From positions 22,417 through 86,416 of the forward strand of contig NZ_BDBX01000050.1 of NCBI RefSeq assembly GCF_001613205.1: a DNA stretch of 64,000 nt, written 5' to 3'. Made by a program: the position numbers and the translations under genes. Shown here piece by piece: positions 33,458-42,287 of this stretch; within the stretch, counting starts at the first letter, position 1, and every line of letters starts with the position of its first letter. This DNA is from Nocardia sienata NBRC 100364 (GTDB taxonomy: Bacteria; Actinomycetota; Actinomycetes; Mycobacteriales; Mycobacteriaceae). Under the pieces are notes generated by a model, which did no database searches, was not told the origin of the DNA, and was given only the letters and a program-made list of their open reading frames with translations.

Positions 33458-35587
33458 ATGTCGACAGCACCGGGCAGCACCATGGGCGGGGCCGGCGAAG
33501 TCGCCGGCGAACTACGCGAGCACGCGGAGGCACTGCTGCGGGAGCTCGCCGGGCCGGGCGCCCGTTTGCGGGAGGACCAGTGGACCGCGATCGAAGCGCT
33601 CGTGGTCGGTAGACGCCGGGCCCTGGTGGTGCAGCGCACCGGCTGGGGTAAATCGGCGGTCTATTTCATCGCGGCGAAACTGCTGCGCGCGCAGGGTCGC
33701 GGGCCCACCGTCATCGTCTCGCCGTTGCTGGCCCTGATGCGCAACCAGGTCGCCTCGGCCCGGCGGGCCGGAGTGGTCGCGGCCACCATCAACTCCGGCA
33801 ATGTCACCGAATGGGACGAGATCCACCAGCAGGTGGCGGCCGGTTCGGTGGATGTGCTGCTGGTCAGCCCCGAACGACTGAACAACCCCGATTTCCGGGA
33901 TCAGGTGCTGCCCCGGCTCGCCGCCGACGCCGGGCTGGTGGTCATCGACGAAGCGCACTGTGTCTCCGACTGGGGCCACGATTTCCGCCCGGACTACCGC
34001 CGCATCCGCACATTGATCGCCGACCTCGGCGCCGACGTACCGGTCCTGGCCACCACCGCCACGGCCAACGACCGGGTGGTGACCGATGTGGCCGGGCAGA
34101 TCGGCACCGACACCCTCGTCCTACGCGGGGATCTCGACCGTGAGTCACTGCATCTGTCGGTGGTCCGCTTCGACGACGCGGTGGAACGCACCACCTGGCT
34201 CAGTAGTCGGCTGGACCGGTTGCCGGGTTCGGGAATCGTGTACACCCTGACCGTGGCCGGCGCCCACGATCTCGCCGATGTACTGAACTCCCACGGCCAC
34301 AAGGTCGCCGCCTACACCGGCCAGACCGACCCCACCGAACGTGAAGCCCTCGAGGCCGCCCTGCTGAACAACGAGGTCAAGGCGCTCATAGCCACCTCCG
34401 CGCTGGGTATGGGCTTCGACAAGCCCGATCTGGGCTTTGTCGTCCACGTGGGTGCGCCGTCCTCGCCGATCTCCTACTACCAGCAGGTCGGCCGCGCCGG
34501 GCGCGCGACCGAACGCGCCGAGGTGATCCTGCTGCCCGGTCCCGAGGACACCCGCATCTGGAGCTATTTCGCTTCTGTGGCCTTCCCGAGCGAACATGTG
34601 GTGCGTTCGGTCCTCGAAGCGCTGGACCGGGAGCGTCCGCAGTCCACCGCCGCCCTGGAACCCCTGGTCGAACTGAACCGCTCTCGGCTCGACATGGTGC
34701 TGAAGGTACTCGACGTGGACGGCGCGGTCCGCCGGGTGCGCGGCGGCTGGCTCGGCACCGGTCGGCCCTGGACCTACGACGCCGACCGGTACGAACGGCT
34801 CGATGCCGCCCGCACGGCCGAACAGCAGGCCATGCTCGACTACCAGCGCACCACCGGCTGCCGGATGGAGTTCCTGCGCCGCCAGCTCGACGATCCGGCG
34901 CTGCTCGCCGCCGCGCCGGGTACCGGCGCCTGCGGTCGCTGCGACAACTGCACCGGCGAGTATCGCGAAACCACCGTCGACACCGCGGCGGTGGCCGCCA
35001 CCCGGGCCCGTCTCGACCGGCCCGGTATCGATCTCGCGCCGCGTAAACAGTGGCCGACCGGGATGGCGAAACTGGGTGTGCCCCTGTCGGGCAAGATCAC
35101 CGAGGGCGCCGAGACCGGGCGGGTGCTGGGCCGGCTGAATTCGCTGGGCTGGGGTCGGCGGCTGCGCCCGATTCTCGACGGTACCGACGCCCCGGTTCCC
35201 GACGAGGTGGTCGACGCGTGCATTCCGGTACTGCGGGAATGGGACTGGGCCGTGCGGCCCACCGCGGTACTGGCCCTGGAATCCGAAACGCATCCGGTCC
35301 TCACCGGCTCGCTGGCCGAGCGCCTCGCCGGGATCGGCCGGCTGCGCGACCTGGGCACGCTGCGCATCCGTCCGGACCGGCCCCCGGTCTCCGCCGTCAA
35401 TTCGGCCCACCGGGTCGCCGCCCTGTACGACGGGTGGGAGGTCCCCGACCTGGGCGCGGCGGACGGTCCGATCCTGCTGGTGGATACCCTCACCGACACC
35501 GGATGGACCTTCACCGTCGCGGCGTGGGCGCTACGCCGGGCGGGTGCCCCGGCGGTTCTTCCGTTCGCCCTGGCGACCCCGGCCTGA
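33458..35587 (+). CDS. RecQ-family DNA helicase with C-terminal phosphoribosyltransferase-like segment
   Basis: 709 residues from ATG 33458, where CAGTAT 7 nt upstream fits a leaderless start (ATG 33434 and 33482 are alternatives). Walker A is QRTGWGKSAVYF near residue 60, motif II VVIDEAHCVSDWGHDFRPDYR near 160 is RecQ-specific, and motif VI is YYQQVGRAGRATERAEV near 345. Four Cys for the RecQ zinc site are in TGCRMEF and CGRCDNC. No HRDC domain is visible. Instead the tail has ILLVDTLTDTGWTFTVAAWALRRAGA, a PRPP-loop-like motif of phosphoribosyltransferases. Its 3' end overlaps the convergent membrane gene by 77 bp. Confidence 0.88.
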   Translation: MSTAPGSTMGGAGEVAGELREHAEALLRELAGPGARLREDQWTAIEALVVGRRRALVVQRTGWGKSAVYFIAAKLLRAQGRGPTVIVSPLLALMRNQVASARRAGVVAATINSGNVTEWDEIHQQVAAGSVDVLLVSPERLNNPDFRDQVLPRLAADAGLVVIDEAHCVSDWGHDFRPDYRRIRTLIADLGADVPVLATTATANDRVVTDVAGQIGTDTLVLRGDLDRESLHLSVVRFDDAVERTTWLSSRLDRLPGSGIVYTLTVAGAHDLADVLNSHGHKVAAYTGQTDPTEREALEAALLNNEVKALIATSALGMGFDKPDLGFVVHVGAPSSPISYYQQVGRAGRATERAEVILLPGPEDTRIWSYFASVAFPSEHVVRSVLEALDRERPQSTAALEPLVELNRSRLDMVLKVLDVDGAVRRVRGGWLGTGRPWTYDADRYERLDAARTAEQQAMLDYQRTTGCRMEFLRRQLDDPALLAAAPGTGACGRCDNCTGEYRETTVDTAAVAATRARLDRPGIDLAPRKQWPTGMAKLGVPLSGKITEGAETGRVLGRLNSLGWGRRLRPILDGTDAPVPDEVVDACIPVLREWDWAVRPTAVLALESETHPVLTGSLAERLAGIGRLRDLGTLRIRPDRPPVSAVNSAHRVAALYDGWEVPDLGAADGPILLVDTLTDTGWTFTVAAWALRRAGAPAVLPFALATPA

Positions 35588-36305
35588 CCGGTGGGTCCGG
35601 GATCGCCGCCGGCCGGATTCGCCCCCGGGCGGTGGGCAGCCGGTCGAGCAGCGCGAACAGGCCGATCAGCACCACGGCCAGGGCGACCACCGAGAGCGTG
35701 TTGGCCACCGCGGTCGCGTACCCCTGCCGGGTGACATCCAGGAACGGATACGGGTACCAGTCGGTCACGGCGCCGTGGGCGAAGGTGTAGCCGATCCAGG
35801 CGACCGGCCAGACCAGCGCGGCGGCGATGGTGCGCCGGTCGATCCGGGGCCGAGGCCCGAATACCAGCCAGGTGGCCAGGCCGGCCCAAGGGGCGAGGTA
35901 GTGGAAGCCGAGATTCGCCCACCACGCCGCGCCGGTCAGATGTACCTCGTCCGCGAGAACGAGGGCGAAGACGAGGCCGGTGATCACCACCCCCAGCAGG
36001 GAATCCAGCCGCGCCACCCGCCAGAGTCGCCCGTCCCGCACGGGGTTCAGGGCCAGTCCGGCCGAGGCGACCAGCAGGAACAGGTTGCTCTGGATGGTGA
36101 AATAGCTGAACAGGCGGACGAGTCCCGTCCCGATACCGGCGTCCGGTTCCGCGCGTCCCGAGTTCGCGTCCGGGCCGCCGGTGAACAGCAGCGCCAACTG
36201 GGTCACCACTGCCGCCGCGATCACCAGTGCGATCGCGAGATGACAGGCCCTGGCGGCGGAATCGGCCGCGGCGGCTCGGGCGGTCGGCCGGATATGCGCG
36301 TTCAC
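35511..36305 (-). CDS. Pr6Pr family integral membrane protein
   Basis: 264 residues from GTG 36305. About six hydrophobic helices, beginning ACHLAIALVIAAAVVTQLALLFTGG, with the family-typical LFSYFTIQSNLFLL in helix 2, WWANLGFHYLAPWAG, and the aromatic FAHGAVTDWYPYPFLD near residue 190. Recognised as the Pr6Pr (FAR-17a/AIG1-like) membrane family; substrate and reaction unknown. The hydrophilic Pro/Arg-rich last 30 residues are encoded antisense to the 3' end of the helicase gene. No operon partner. Confidence 0.8.
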   Translation of the reverse strand: MNAHIRPTARAAAADSAARACHLAIALVIAAAVVTQLALLFTGGPDANSGRAEPDAGIGTGLVRLFSYFTIQSNLFLLVASAGLALNPVRDGRLWRVARLDSLLGVVITGLVFALVLADEVHLTGAAWWANLGFHYLAPWAGLATWLVFGPRPRIDRRTIAAALVWPVAWIGYTFAHGAVTDWYPYPFLDVTRQGYATAVANTLSVVALAVVLIGLFALLDRLPTARGRIRPAAIPDPPVRPGSPGRTEEPPGHPPGVAPTPRR

Positions 36306-36398
36306 ACCGGTCCATCCTGCCGTCGTCGGATCGCGCCCGGGCCGGCGCCACGCGACAGCGGGTGCGTATCCGGGCCTGGGTACGGCAGGATCGGTGCG

Positions 36399-37151
36399 GT
36401 GACCACATTGCCCGAGAAGGCCGCCGCATTCCTCGAACTCCATCGCCCCGGTGACCCGGTGATCCTGCCTACGGTGTGGGACGCCTGGTCGGCGGACCTC
36501 GTCCAGCAGGCCGGTTTTCCGGCGCTCACGGTCGGCAGCCATCCGCTCGCTGATTCGCTCGGTAAATCCGACCACGAAGGTATGGCCTTCACCGATGTAC
36601 TCGGCCGCGTCCGGGAGATCACCTCCGCGGTGGATGTGCCGGTCTCGGTCGATCTCGAATCCGGATACGGTGTCGAGCCCGCGGCGCTCATCGACGGGTT
36701 GTTGCAGGCCGGTGCGGTCGGCTTCAACCTCGAGGACACCGTGCACAAGGAAGGTGGGCGGCTGCGCGAACCGCAGGAGCACGCCGATCTCGTGGGCCGG
36801 TTGCGGCAGGCCGCCGACGACAGCGGTGTGCACGTCGTCGTGAACGCCCGCACCGATCTGCTGCTCTCACCCTCCGGTGATCCGGCCGAACTCGTCGGCC
36901 CGGCGATCGAACGGTTGCGGCTGGCGGCCGCGGCCGGGGCCGATGTGCTGTATCCGGTCGGCCGCTACGGGCCGGATGTGCTGGCCCGGCTGTGCGCCGA
37001 ATTGCCGTTGCCGGTCAACGCGGTCACCGTGCCGGAGCAGGGGGACAAGGCCTACTTCGCGGAAGCCGGGGCGGCACGCGTGAGCTTCGGGCCGTTCCTG
37101 CAGGCCGCGCTCGCGGTGGAGGCGAAACGACTGCTGGAGCCCTGGAAATAA
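36399..37151 (+). CDS. Isocitrate lyase/phosphoenolpyruvate mutase family protein
   Basis: 250 residues from GTG 36399; CAGGAT 7 nt upstream suggests a leaderless transcript. TIM-barrel motifs are PTVWDAWSADLVQQAGFPALTVGS near residue 24, the metal-binding VSVDLESGYG near 85, FNLEDTVHKEGG near 110 and VVNARTDLLL near 143. The lyase-specific KKCGH loop is absent; the position is KSDHEGM, as in the broad PEPM/oxaloacetate-decarboxylase-like subgroup. It may cleave or rearrange a 2-keto or phosphonate acid; substrate unknown. Confidence 0.87.
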   Translation: MTTLPEKAAAFLELHRPGDPVILPTVWDAWSADLVQQAGFPALTVGSHPLADSLGKSDHEGMAFTDVLGRVREITSAVDVPVSVDLESGYGVEPAALIDGLLQAGAVGFNLEDTVHKEGGRLREPQEHADLVGRLRQAADDSGVHVVVNARTDLLLSPSGDPAELVGPAIERLRLAAAAGADVLYPVGRYGPDVLARLCAELPLPVNAVTVPEQGDKAYFAEAGAARVSFGPFLQAALAVEAKRLLEPWK

Positions 37152-37185
37152 CTCCCGGCGGTGAACGGCGCGGGGCCCGGACCGG

Positions 37186-38148
37186 TCAGGATTCCGGGGC
37201 GGGCTCCTCGTCGAGATCCACCTCGTCACGGTCGGCCCATTCGATCAGCTGCCGCAGATCGAAGACCGCGTCGTCGATTCCCGCGTGCAGGTCGCCGAGT
37301 CGGTGGTACCGGGCGGGCACGGTGGCGACGGTGAAATCGCGGGGGTGGATGTCCTCGATCTCGTCCCAGCCCACCGGGGTGGAGACAGTGGCCGCGGGAT
37401 TGCCGCGCACCGAATACGCGGCGGCGATCGTATGGTCGCGCGCGTTCTGGTTGTAGTCGATGAACAGCCGGTCCGGATCGCGGTCGCGCCGCCACCAGGT
37501 CGTCGTCACATCCTCGGGTGCCCGGCGGCGGACCTCTTCGGCGAAGGCCAGGGCGGCGCGGCGCACCTGCTGGAACCCGTGCTCCGGCGCGATCCGCACA
37601 TAGACGTGCAAGCCCTTGCCGCCCGAGGTCTTCGGCCAGCCGACCGCGCCGATCTCGTCGAGCACCTCGCGGACCACCCCGGCCACGCGCTGCACCCGTG
37701 ACCACGGACAATCCGGCATAGGGTCGAGATCGATCCGCCATTCGTCCGGACTCTCGGTATCGGCCCGGCGCGAATTCCACGGATGGAACTCGACCGTGGA
37801 CATCTGTACCGCCCAGATGACCTCCGCCAGTTCGCCGACACAGAGTTCATCGGCGTGCCGGCCGTAGCGCGGGAAATACACCCGCACGGTCGACACCCAG
37901 TTCGGTGCGCCCGCGGGCAGCCGTTTCTGGTGTACTTTCCCACCGGCCAGCCCCTTCGGGAAGCGGTGCAGCATGCAGGGCCGATCCCGCAGCGCGTTGA
38001 CGATCCCGTCGCCCACGCTCAGGTAGTACTGCACCAGATCGAGTTTGGTCACGCCGGACTCCGGGAAGTAGACCCGGTCGGGGTTGGAGATACGCACCTC
38101 GCGTTCTCCGACCGTCAATTCCACCGCCGCGCCCGCACCGCCAGCCAT
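37186..38148 (-). CDS. Stand-alone LigD-type polymerase/primase domain protein
   Basis: 320 residues of the archaeo-eukaryotic-primase-like LigD polymerase domain. Motifs: VRISNPDRVYFPESGVTKLDL near residue 18, metal-binding Asp pair in RIDLDPMPDCPW near 139, TSGGKGLHVYVRI near 168, and RLFIDYNQNARDHTIAAAYSVR near 225. The family adds nucleotides, often ribonucleotides, at DNA ends during non-homologous end joining. No ligase or nuclease domain and no Ku gene are in the window; M. tuberculosis also has such stand-alone copies. ATG with TAGGGT 6 nt upstream, a leaderless pattern. Confidence 0.92.
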   Translation of the reverse strand: MAGGAGAAVELTVGEREVRISNPDRVYFPESGVTKLDLVQYYLSVGDGIVNALRDRPCMLHRFPKGLAGGKVHQKRLPAGAPNWVSTVRVYFPRYGRHADELCVGELAEVIWAVQMSTVEFHPWNSRRADTESPDEWRIDLDPMPDCPWSRVQRVAGVVREVLDEIGAVGWPKTSGGKGLHVYVRIAPEHGFQQVRRAALAFAEEVRRRAPEDVTTTWWRRDRDPDRLFIDYNQNARDHTIAAAYSVRGNPAATVSTPVGWDEIEDIHPRDFTVATVPARYHRLGDLHAGIDDAVFDLRQLIEWADRDEVDLDEEPAPES

Positions 38149-38270
38149 GGTCCGACCCTAGCCGCCGCACGCGGTTCGGGTTCGGTTGTCCGTGGCGCGT
38201 CGGCCGCCCGGCCGCCCGATGTGTACCGATACCTGTCTGCCGGTCGCGCCACGGCCCGGTGTCCGGGTGC

Positions 38271-38675
38271 TCAGCCGACGACGGGCTCTACCCAGCGGCG
38301 CAAAGCGTCGATGGTGGTTTCCGGAGAGGTGTTGAAGCACAACCGTATGCCGGGCACGAGCTCGACGACCACGTTCACCAGACGTTCGAACAGCAGCGTG
38401 TGCTCGGCCGCCATGCGTACGCCCGCGCCGATCATCGCCACCCCGAACGACCGGCCCGCCGCGCATTCGCGCAGCTTCGCCTCGGCCGCGTCCGGGTCCG
38501 CGGGTACCTGACACGACACGAGGTCGAATCCGGCATCACGCAGAGCCGTCTCGCCCGCGGCGATCCGTGCGGTGAGAGTCGCCGCATCGATGTGCGGATA
38601 GCGGCTGTAGTCCACGGCACCGGGATCCAGGCCGATCGACAGTACGGTCGTCCCGCTCGAATGCTGTCGTTGCAT
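38271..38675 (-). CDS. Hypothetical protein, 134 residues
   Basis: 134 residues from ATG 38675 with GGAGGG 7 nt upstream. No signal peptide or membrane helix. The sequence is an even mix of helix and strand: VLSIGLDPGAVDYSRYPHID, a helix around LTARIAAGETALRDAGFDLVS, GVAMIGAGVRM, and a C-terminal SPETTIDALRRWVEPVV. I do not recognise the family. It follows the SDR gene on the same strand by 77 bp and could be in its transcript. Codon use (strong G/C third positions) is like its neighbours, which supports a real gene. Confidence 0.65.
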   Translation of the reverse strand: MQRQHSSGTTVLSIGLDPGAVDYSRYPHIDAATLTARIAAGETALRDAGFDLVSCQVPADPDAAEAKLRECAAGRSFGVAMIGAGVRMAAEHTLLFERLVNVVVELVPGIRLCFNTSPETTIDALRRWVEPVVG

Positions 38676-38752
38676 CGAATGGCCCTCCGGTCTCAGGTAC
38701 ACGAACAGTGCTGTACACAGTGTCAGCAGCGCGGTGACGATCGCCGCGGCCC

Positions 38753-39472
38753 TCACCACCGGGCAGTTCCGTTCCTGTCGAAGAACCCGCCGGTGGGCCC
38801 GTCGGGGCCGATAGCTGCCAGGTCGACGATGACCTCCGCGCCTTGGAACACGGTCTGGAATCCGGTGTTGCCGTTGAGATCGGTGGCCGTGTAGCCCGGA
38901 TCGACCGCATTGATATGGATACCGCGCAGTGCGCCCGCGTACATGGCGGTGAGCATGTTCAGGGCAGCCTTGGACGTCGAGTAGCCGAGCTCGGGTTGCA
39001 CGAGGTCTTTCCATTTCGGATCGGTGACGGTCGTGATCGAGCCCATCCCGCTGGACACCATGACGATGCGCGGATGATCGGAAGCGCGTAGCAGGGGAAG
39101 GAAGGCGTGGATCACCCGGATCGGGCCGAGCACATTGGTGTCCAACACCCGGCGCACCTCGTCGGCGGGGGTGTCGGCCGGAGGCGTGCTCGGTCCGCCG
39201 ATCGCCGCATTGTTGACCAGCACGTCCAGGCGGCCCGTCGCGGCCCGCACGGTGGCCGCCGCGGCGGCCACCGATTCGTCGGAGGTCACGTCCAGCGTGA
39301 CGAGGCGGGCCCGCACGCCCTGCTCGGCCAGCTCCGCCACTGCGGCGCCACCGCGTGCGGGATCGCGTGCACCGAGGAACACCTCCCAGCCCGATCCGGC
39401 CAGCCGGCGCACGGTTTCCCGACCGAGTCCCTTGTTCGCGCCCGTGACCAGCGCGATCGTTGTTGTTGTCAC
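38753..39472 (-). CDS. Short-chain dehydrogenase/reductase (carbonyl reductase-like)
   Basis: 239 residues from GTG 39472. Classical SDR motifs: TGANKGLG at residues 9-16, NNAAIGG near 86, Ser in VMVSSGMGS near 138 and YSTSK near 160 as the Tyr-Lys pair. The TGANKGLG form and the LTAMYAGAL segment are like carbonyl-reductase SDRs. Divergent from an XRE/MmyB-type regulator (39573), which probably controls it. Mirror image of the HTH-SDR pair at 40478-42227. Confidence 0.9.
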   Translation of the reverse strand: MTTTTIALVTGANKGLGRETVRRLAGSGWEVFLGARDPARGGAAVAELAEQGVRARLVTLDVTSDESVAAAAATVRAATGRLDVLVNNAAIGGPSTPPADTPADEVRRVLDTNVLGPIRVIHAFLPLLRASDHPRIVMVSSGMGSITTVTDPKWKDLVQPELGYSTSKAALNMLTAMYAGALRGIHINAVDPGYTATDLNGNTGFQTVFQGAEVIVDLAAIGPDGPTGGFFDRNGTARW

Positions 39473-39572
39473 GCTCGTAGTCTCGTGCCGGTCGCCGGTG
39501 GACTCCAGGGCCGGCGAGGCATGGGAGAGCCGGTCCCACCCCGCACCGCCGGTCCTCCGGCACCATAGGACG

Positions 39573-40397
39573 GTGGACAGAGCTGAGTTGGCCATGGTGC
39601 TGCGCACGGCGCGGGCCCGCATCGAACCGGCCGAGGTGGGCCTTCCGGCAGGACGCCGTCGACAAGTGTCCGGGCTCCGGCGCGAGGAAATCGCGCAACT
39701 GGCCGGGCTCAGCGTCGACTACATCGTCCGGCTCGAACAAGGGCGCGGATCCAAACCTTCCGATCAGGTGCTCGGCGCCTTGGCGCGGGCGCTGCAATTG
39801 AGCGACTCCGACCGTGATCTGATCTTCCGGCTCGCCGGGTCCCAACCCCCGGGGATGGGACGCATTCCCATGCTGGTCCGGCCGAGCGTCATGCGGCTGC
39901 TGGACCGCTTGGCGGACCTGCCCGCGCTGGTGTTGTCCGCCAAATCCGATGTGCTGGCCTGGAACCCGCCGGCGGCAGCGCTGTTCGGCGATTGGTCCGC
40001 GCAGCCGCCCGCGCAGCGAAACCTCATCCGGCAGCGGTTTCTCGGGGCCGGGCCGGTCCGAGTGGTGGAGACAGAAGATCAGGCCGGGGCCGCCGATTGC
40101 GTCGGTTGTCTGCGTACGGCGCAGGCCAGATACCCACAGGATCCGAGTCTTGCCGGGCTGATCGGCGAACTCCGGTCCGGCAGCCCACGGTTCGACGAGT
40201 TGTGGCGGGCCGGGCGCTCCGGACGGCTGCGTAGTCGCACCGCTTCCGTCGTCCATCCGGAGCTGGGCACCCTCACTCTGGACTGCGATGTTCTGTCGGT
40301 GCCGGAAGCGGATCAGACGGTCATTGTCTACTCGGCCGCGACCGGCACCGCTACCGCCTCGGCGCTCGAACTGCTCCGCCGCACCGGCCGCCTCTGA
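39573..40397 (+). CDS. XRE-family regulator with MmyB-like ligand domain (copy 1)
   Basis: 274 residues from GTG 39573; an ATG at 39594 is also possible. The N-terminal helix-turn-helix is GRRRQVSGLRREEIAQLAGLSVDYIVRLEQGRG (about residues 25-58; quoted in part as LRREEIAQLAGLSVDYIVRL). The C-terminal half is the MmyB/MLTR ligand-binding domain (DVLAWNPPAAALFGDW near 130). Such regulators typically repress a divergent SDR or oxidoreductase. Its partner is the SDR ending at 38753, 100 bp away. Confidence 0.88.
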   Translation: MDRAELAMVLRTARARIEPAEVGLPAGRRRQVSGLRREEIAQLAGLSVDYIVRLEQGRGSKPSDQVLGALARALQLSDSDRDLIFRLAGSQPPGMGRIPMLVRPSVMRLLDRLADLPALVLSAKSDVLAWNPPAAALFGDWSAQPPAQRNLIRQRFLGAGPVRVVETEDQAGAADCVGCLRTAQARYPQDPSLAGLIGELRSGSPRFDELWRAGRSGRLRSRTASVVHPELGTLTLDCDVLSVPEADQTVIVYSAATGTATASALELLRRTGRL

Positions 40398-40477
40398 TCC
40401 GGCCCGGCCGGTGCAGCGCGGCGCGTGGTCTGGAGAACGCCGTGCCGGGGAACTGCGATACCGACGTGCCGGGCAAG

Positions 40478-41368
40478 CTAACCGAGCGTCGTATCGATGG
40501 CCCGGTTCGGCGTCGCGGGCGGCAGGGAAGAACCGATGTCGGTGGACTCCGCGGCCGTCAGGCTGCCCAGCAGCGACAGCGCGCGTTCGGACGGTGAACC
40601 GGGTTCCGCGTGGTAGACGATGAGCGTCTGCCCGGGTACACCATTCACGGTGAAACTCTCGTAGGAGAGGGTCAGTTCGCCGACCAGCTCATGGTGGAAC
40701 CGTTTCTTCCCGGCCGTTTTGGTGCGCACATCGTGCCGGGCCCACAACTGCCGGAAATCCTCGCTCTTGAGCGAGAGTTCGCCGACGAGTTCGGTCAATT
40801 GCGGGTCGTCCAGATCGGTGCCCGCCGTCGCGCGCAGACTGGCGACCGTATCCGCGGCGATCGAGTTCCATTCGGGGTACACATCGCGCGCCCGCGGGTC
40901 GAGGAAGACCATCCGCACCTGGTTGATACCGGGGACCGAGCACGCGTTCACCGCGACGGCCAGCGGGTTGGCCGCCAGGACGTCGAGGCTGCGCCCGAGG
41001 ACGAGGGCCGGCGTCCGCTCCCACAGATCCATGAGCCGCAGCAGTCCGGGCGCCACGCGTTCGGGCCGGCGGGGTCGCTTCGGCCGGGCCGGCGCCGGGC
41101 GGGCCAGCTCGCGCAGGTGCGCGGTGCCTTCCTCGTCCAGCGCGAACACCCGGGCCAGGGCGGTGACCACCTGTTCCGACGGATGTTTGTCCCGGCCCTG
41201 TTCGAGCCGGATGTAATAGTCCGCGCTCACCCCCGCCAATAACGCGATCTCCTCCCGCCGCAGTCCGGCGACCCGTCGCTGCCCGCCGCCGGGCAATCCG
41301 AAGTCCTCCGGCCGGACCAGTTCACGGCGGGCCCGCAGGAACGCGCCCAGGCGGTTGTCCGAATGCAT
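40478..41368 (-). CDS. XRE-family regulator with MmyB-like ligand domain (copy 2)
   Basis: 296 residues from ATG 41368; TACTCT 7 nt upstream and no SD indicate a leaderless transcript. The HTH reads LRREEIALLAGVSADYYIRL near residue 33-52, very close to copy 1. The ligand domain contains LDVLAANPLAVAVNACS near 132 and FHHELVGELTLSYESFTVNG near 225. It is convergent with copy 1 (80 bp apart) and divergent from the SDR at 41472. Probable repressor of that SDR. Confidence 0.9.
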   Translation of the reverse strand: MHSDNRLGAFLRARRELVRPEDFGLPGGGQRRVAGLRREEIALLAGVSADYYIRLEQGRDKHPSEQVVTALARVFALDEEGTAHLRELARPAPARPKRPRRPERVAPGLLRLMDLWERTPALVLGRSLDVLAANPLAVAVNACSVPGINQVRMVFLDPRARDVYPEWNSIAADTVASLRATAGTDLDDPQLTELVGELSLKSEDFRQLWARHDVRTKTAGKKRFHHELVGELTLSYESFTVNGVPGQTLIVYHAEPGSPSERALSLLGSLTAAESTDIGSSLPPATPNRAIDTTLG

Positions 41369-41471
41369 GTGTTCCAGAGTAGGGGCGGGCCCTGCCCGGC
41401 CGGGTGGCCCTGTGACTACCAGGAAGTCCGCGACCTGGCAGCGCACCCGGCCCGGACCGAGGGTTGAGGGC

Positions 41472-42227
41472 ATGACGAACAACGAGAACACCAACGCACG
41501 GGTGGCCGTGGTCACCGGAGCTTCCAGCGGGATCGGTGCCGCGACCGCGCGCCGGCTCGCCGCGGACGGCACGCGGGTCGCTGTGCTGGGCCGCCGCAAG
41601 GAACGTATCGAAGAACTGGCCGCCGAACTCGGTGGCGGCGCGATCGCGGTGGTCGCCGATGTGACCGATCGGGATTCGGTGCGCGATGCCGCCGCCACGG
41701 TGCGGGCGGCGCTGGGACCGGTCGATCTGGTGGTGGCGAATGCGGGCGTGATGCTCGGTTCGCCCTTCGAGGCCGCCGAGGTCGAGGAGTGGGATCAGAT
41801 GATCGCGACCAATGTGACCGGACTGCTGCACACTTCCCGGGCCTTCATCGATGATCTGCTCGTGGCCGCCGATGCCGGCCGCCGGGCCGATCTGGTACTG
41901 GTGGGGTCGGTCGGTGGGCACGCCGTGTTCCCCGAATACGCGGTGTATTGCGCGACCAAGGCCGCGGTGGCGCATCTGACCCGCAACCTACGCGCCGAGT
42001 TCGGCCCTCGGGGAGTGCGGGTGAAGAACGTCGAACCCGGTTTCGTGGCCACCGAACTCGGCGCGGGTATGCGCGGGGCGGAGCAACAGGCTCAGCTGTC
42101 GCAGTGGCGTACGGCGTTCACGATCCTTCAGCCGGGGGATATCGCGGAAGCGATAGCGTTCGCCACCTCGGTGCCGCCGCGGCTGAATGTGGCCGAGCTG
42201 ATCTTGGTGCCCACCCAGCAGGGCTGA
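41472..42227 (+). CDS. Short-chain dehydrogenase/reductase (YdfG-like)
   Basis: 251 residues from ATG 41472 (GAGGG upstream). SDR motifs: TGASSGIG at residues 15-22, NAGVMLGSPF near 90, Ser in VLVGSVGGHAV near 143, and YCATK near 157. The ending FATSVPPRLNVAELILVPTQQ is common in the YdfG/serine-dehydrogenase-like subgroup. GRRKER at about 41 suggests NADP(H). Divergent from HTH copy 2. Substrate unknown. Confidence 0.9.
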   Translation: MTNNENTNARVAVVTGASSGIGAATARRLAADGTRVAVLGRRKERIEELAAELGGGAIAVVADVTDRDSVRDAAATVRAALGPVDLVVANAGVMLGSPFEAAEVEEWDQMIATNVTGLLHTSRAFIDDLLVAADAGRRADLVLVGSVGGHAVFPEYAVYCATKAAVAHLTRNLRAEFGPRGVRVKNVEPGFVATELGAGMRGAEQQAQLSQWRTAFTILQPGDIAEAIAFATSVPPRLNVAELILVPTQQG

Positions 42228-42239
42228 GTTCTCGCTGAA

Positions 42240-42278
42240 AGGCCCCGTCTCCGCGGAATACCGGCGGGAACGGGGCCT
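42240..42278. terminator. Bidirectional hairpin between convergent SDR and DoxX genes
   Basis: AGGCCCCGT (42240-42248) and ACGGGGCCT (42270-42278) are exact 9-bp complements, with further partial pairing inside (CCGCGG / CCGGCGG). It occupies the 60-bp space between two converging stop codons. Only short A or T runs flank it. Confidence 0.6.
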
Positions 42279-42287
42279 GGTCAGGGT

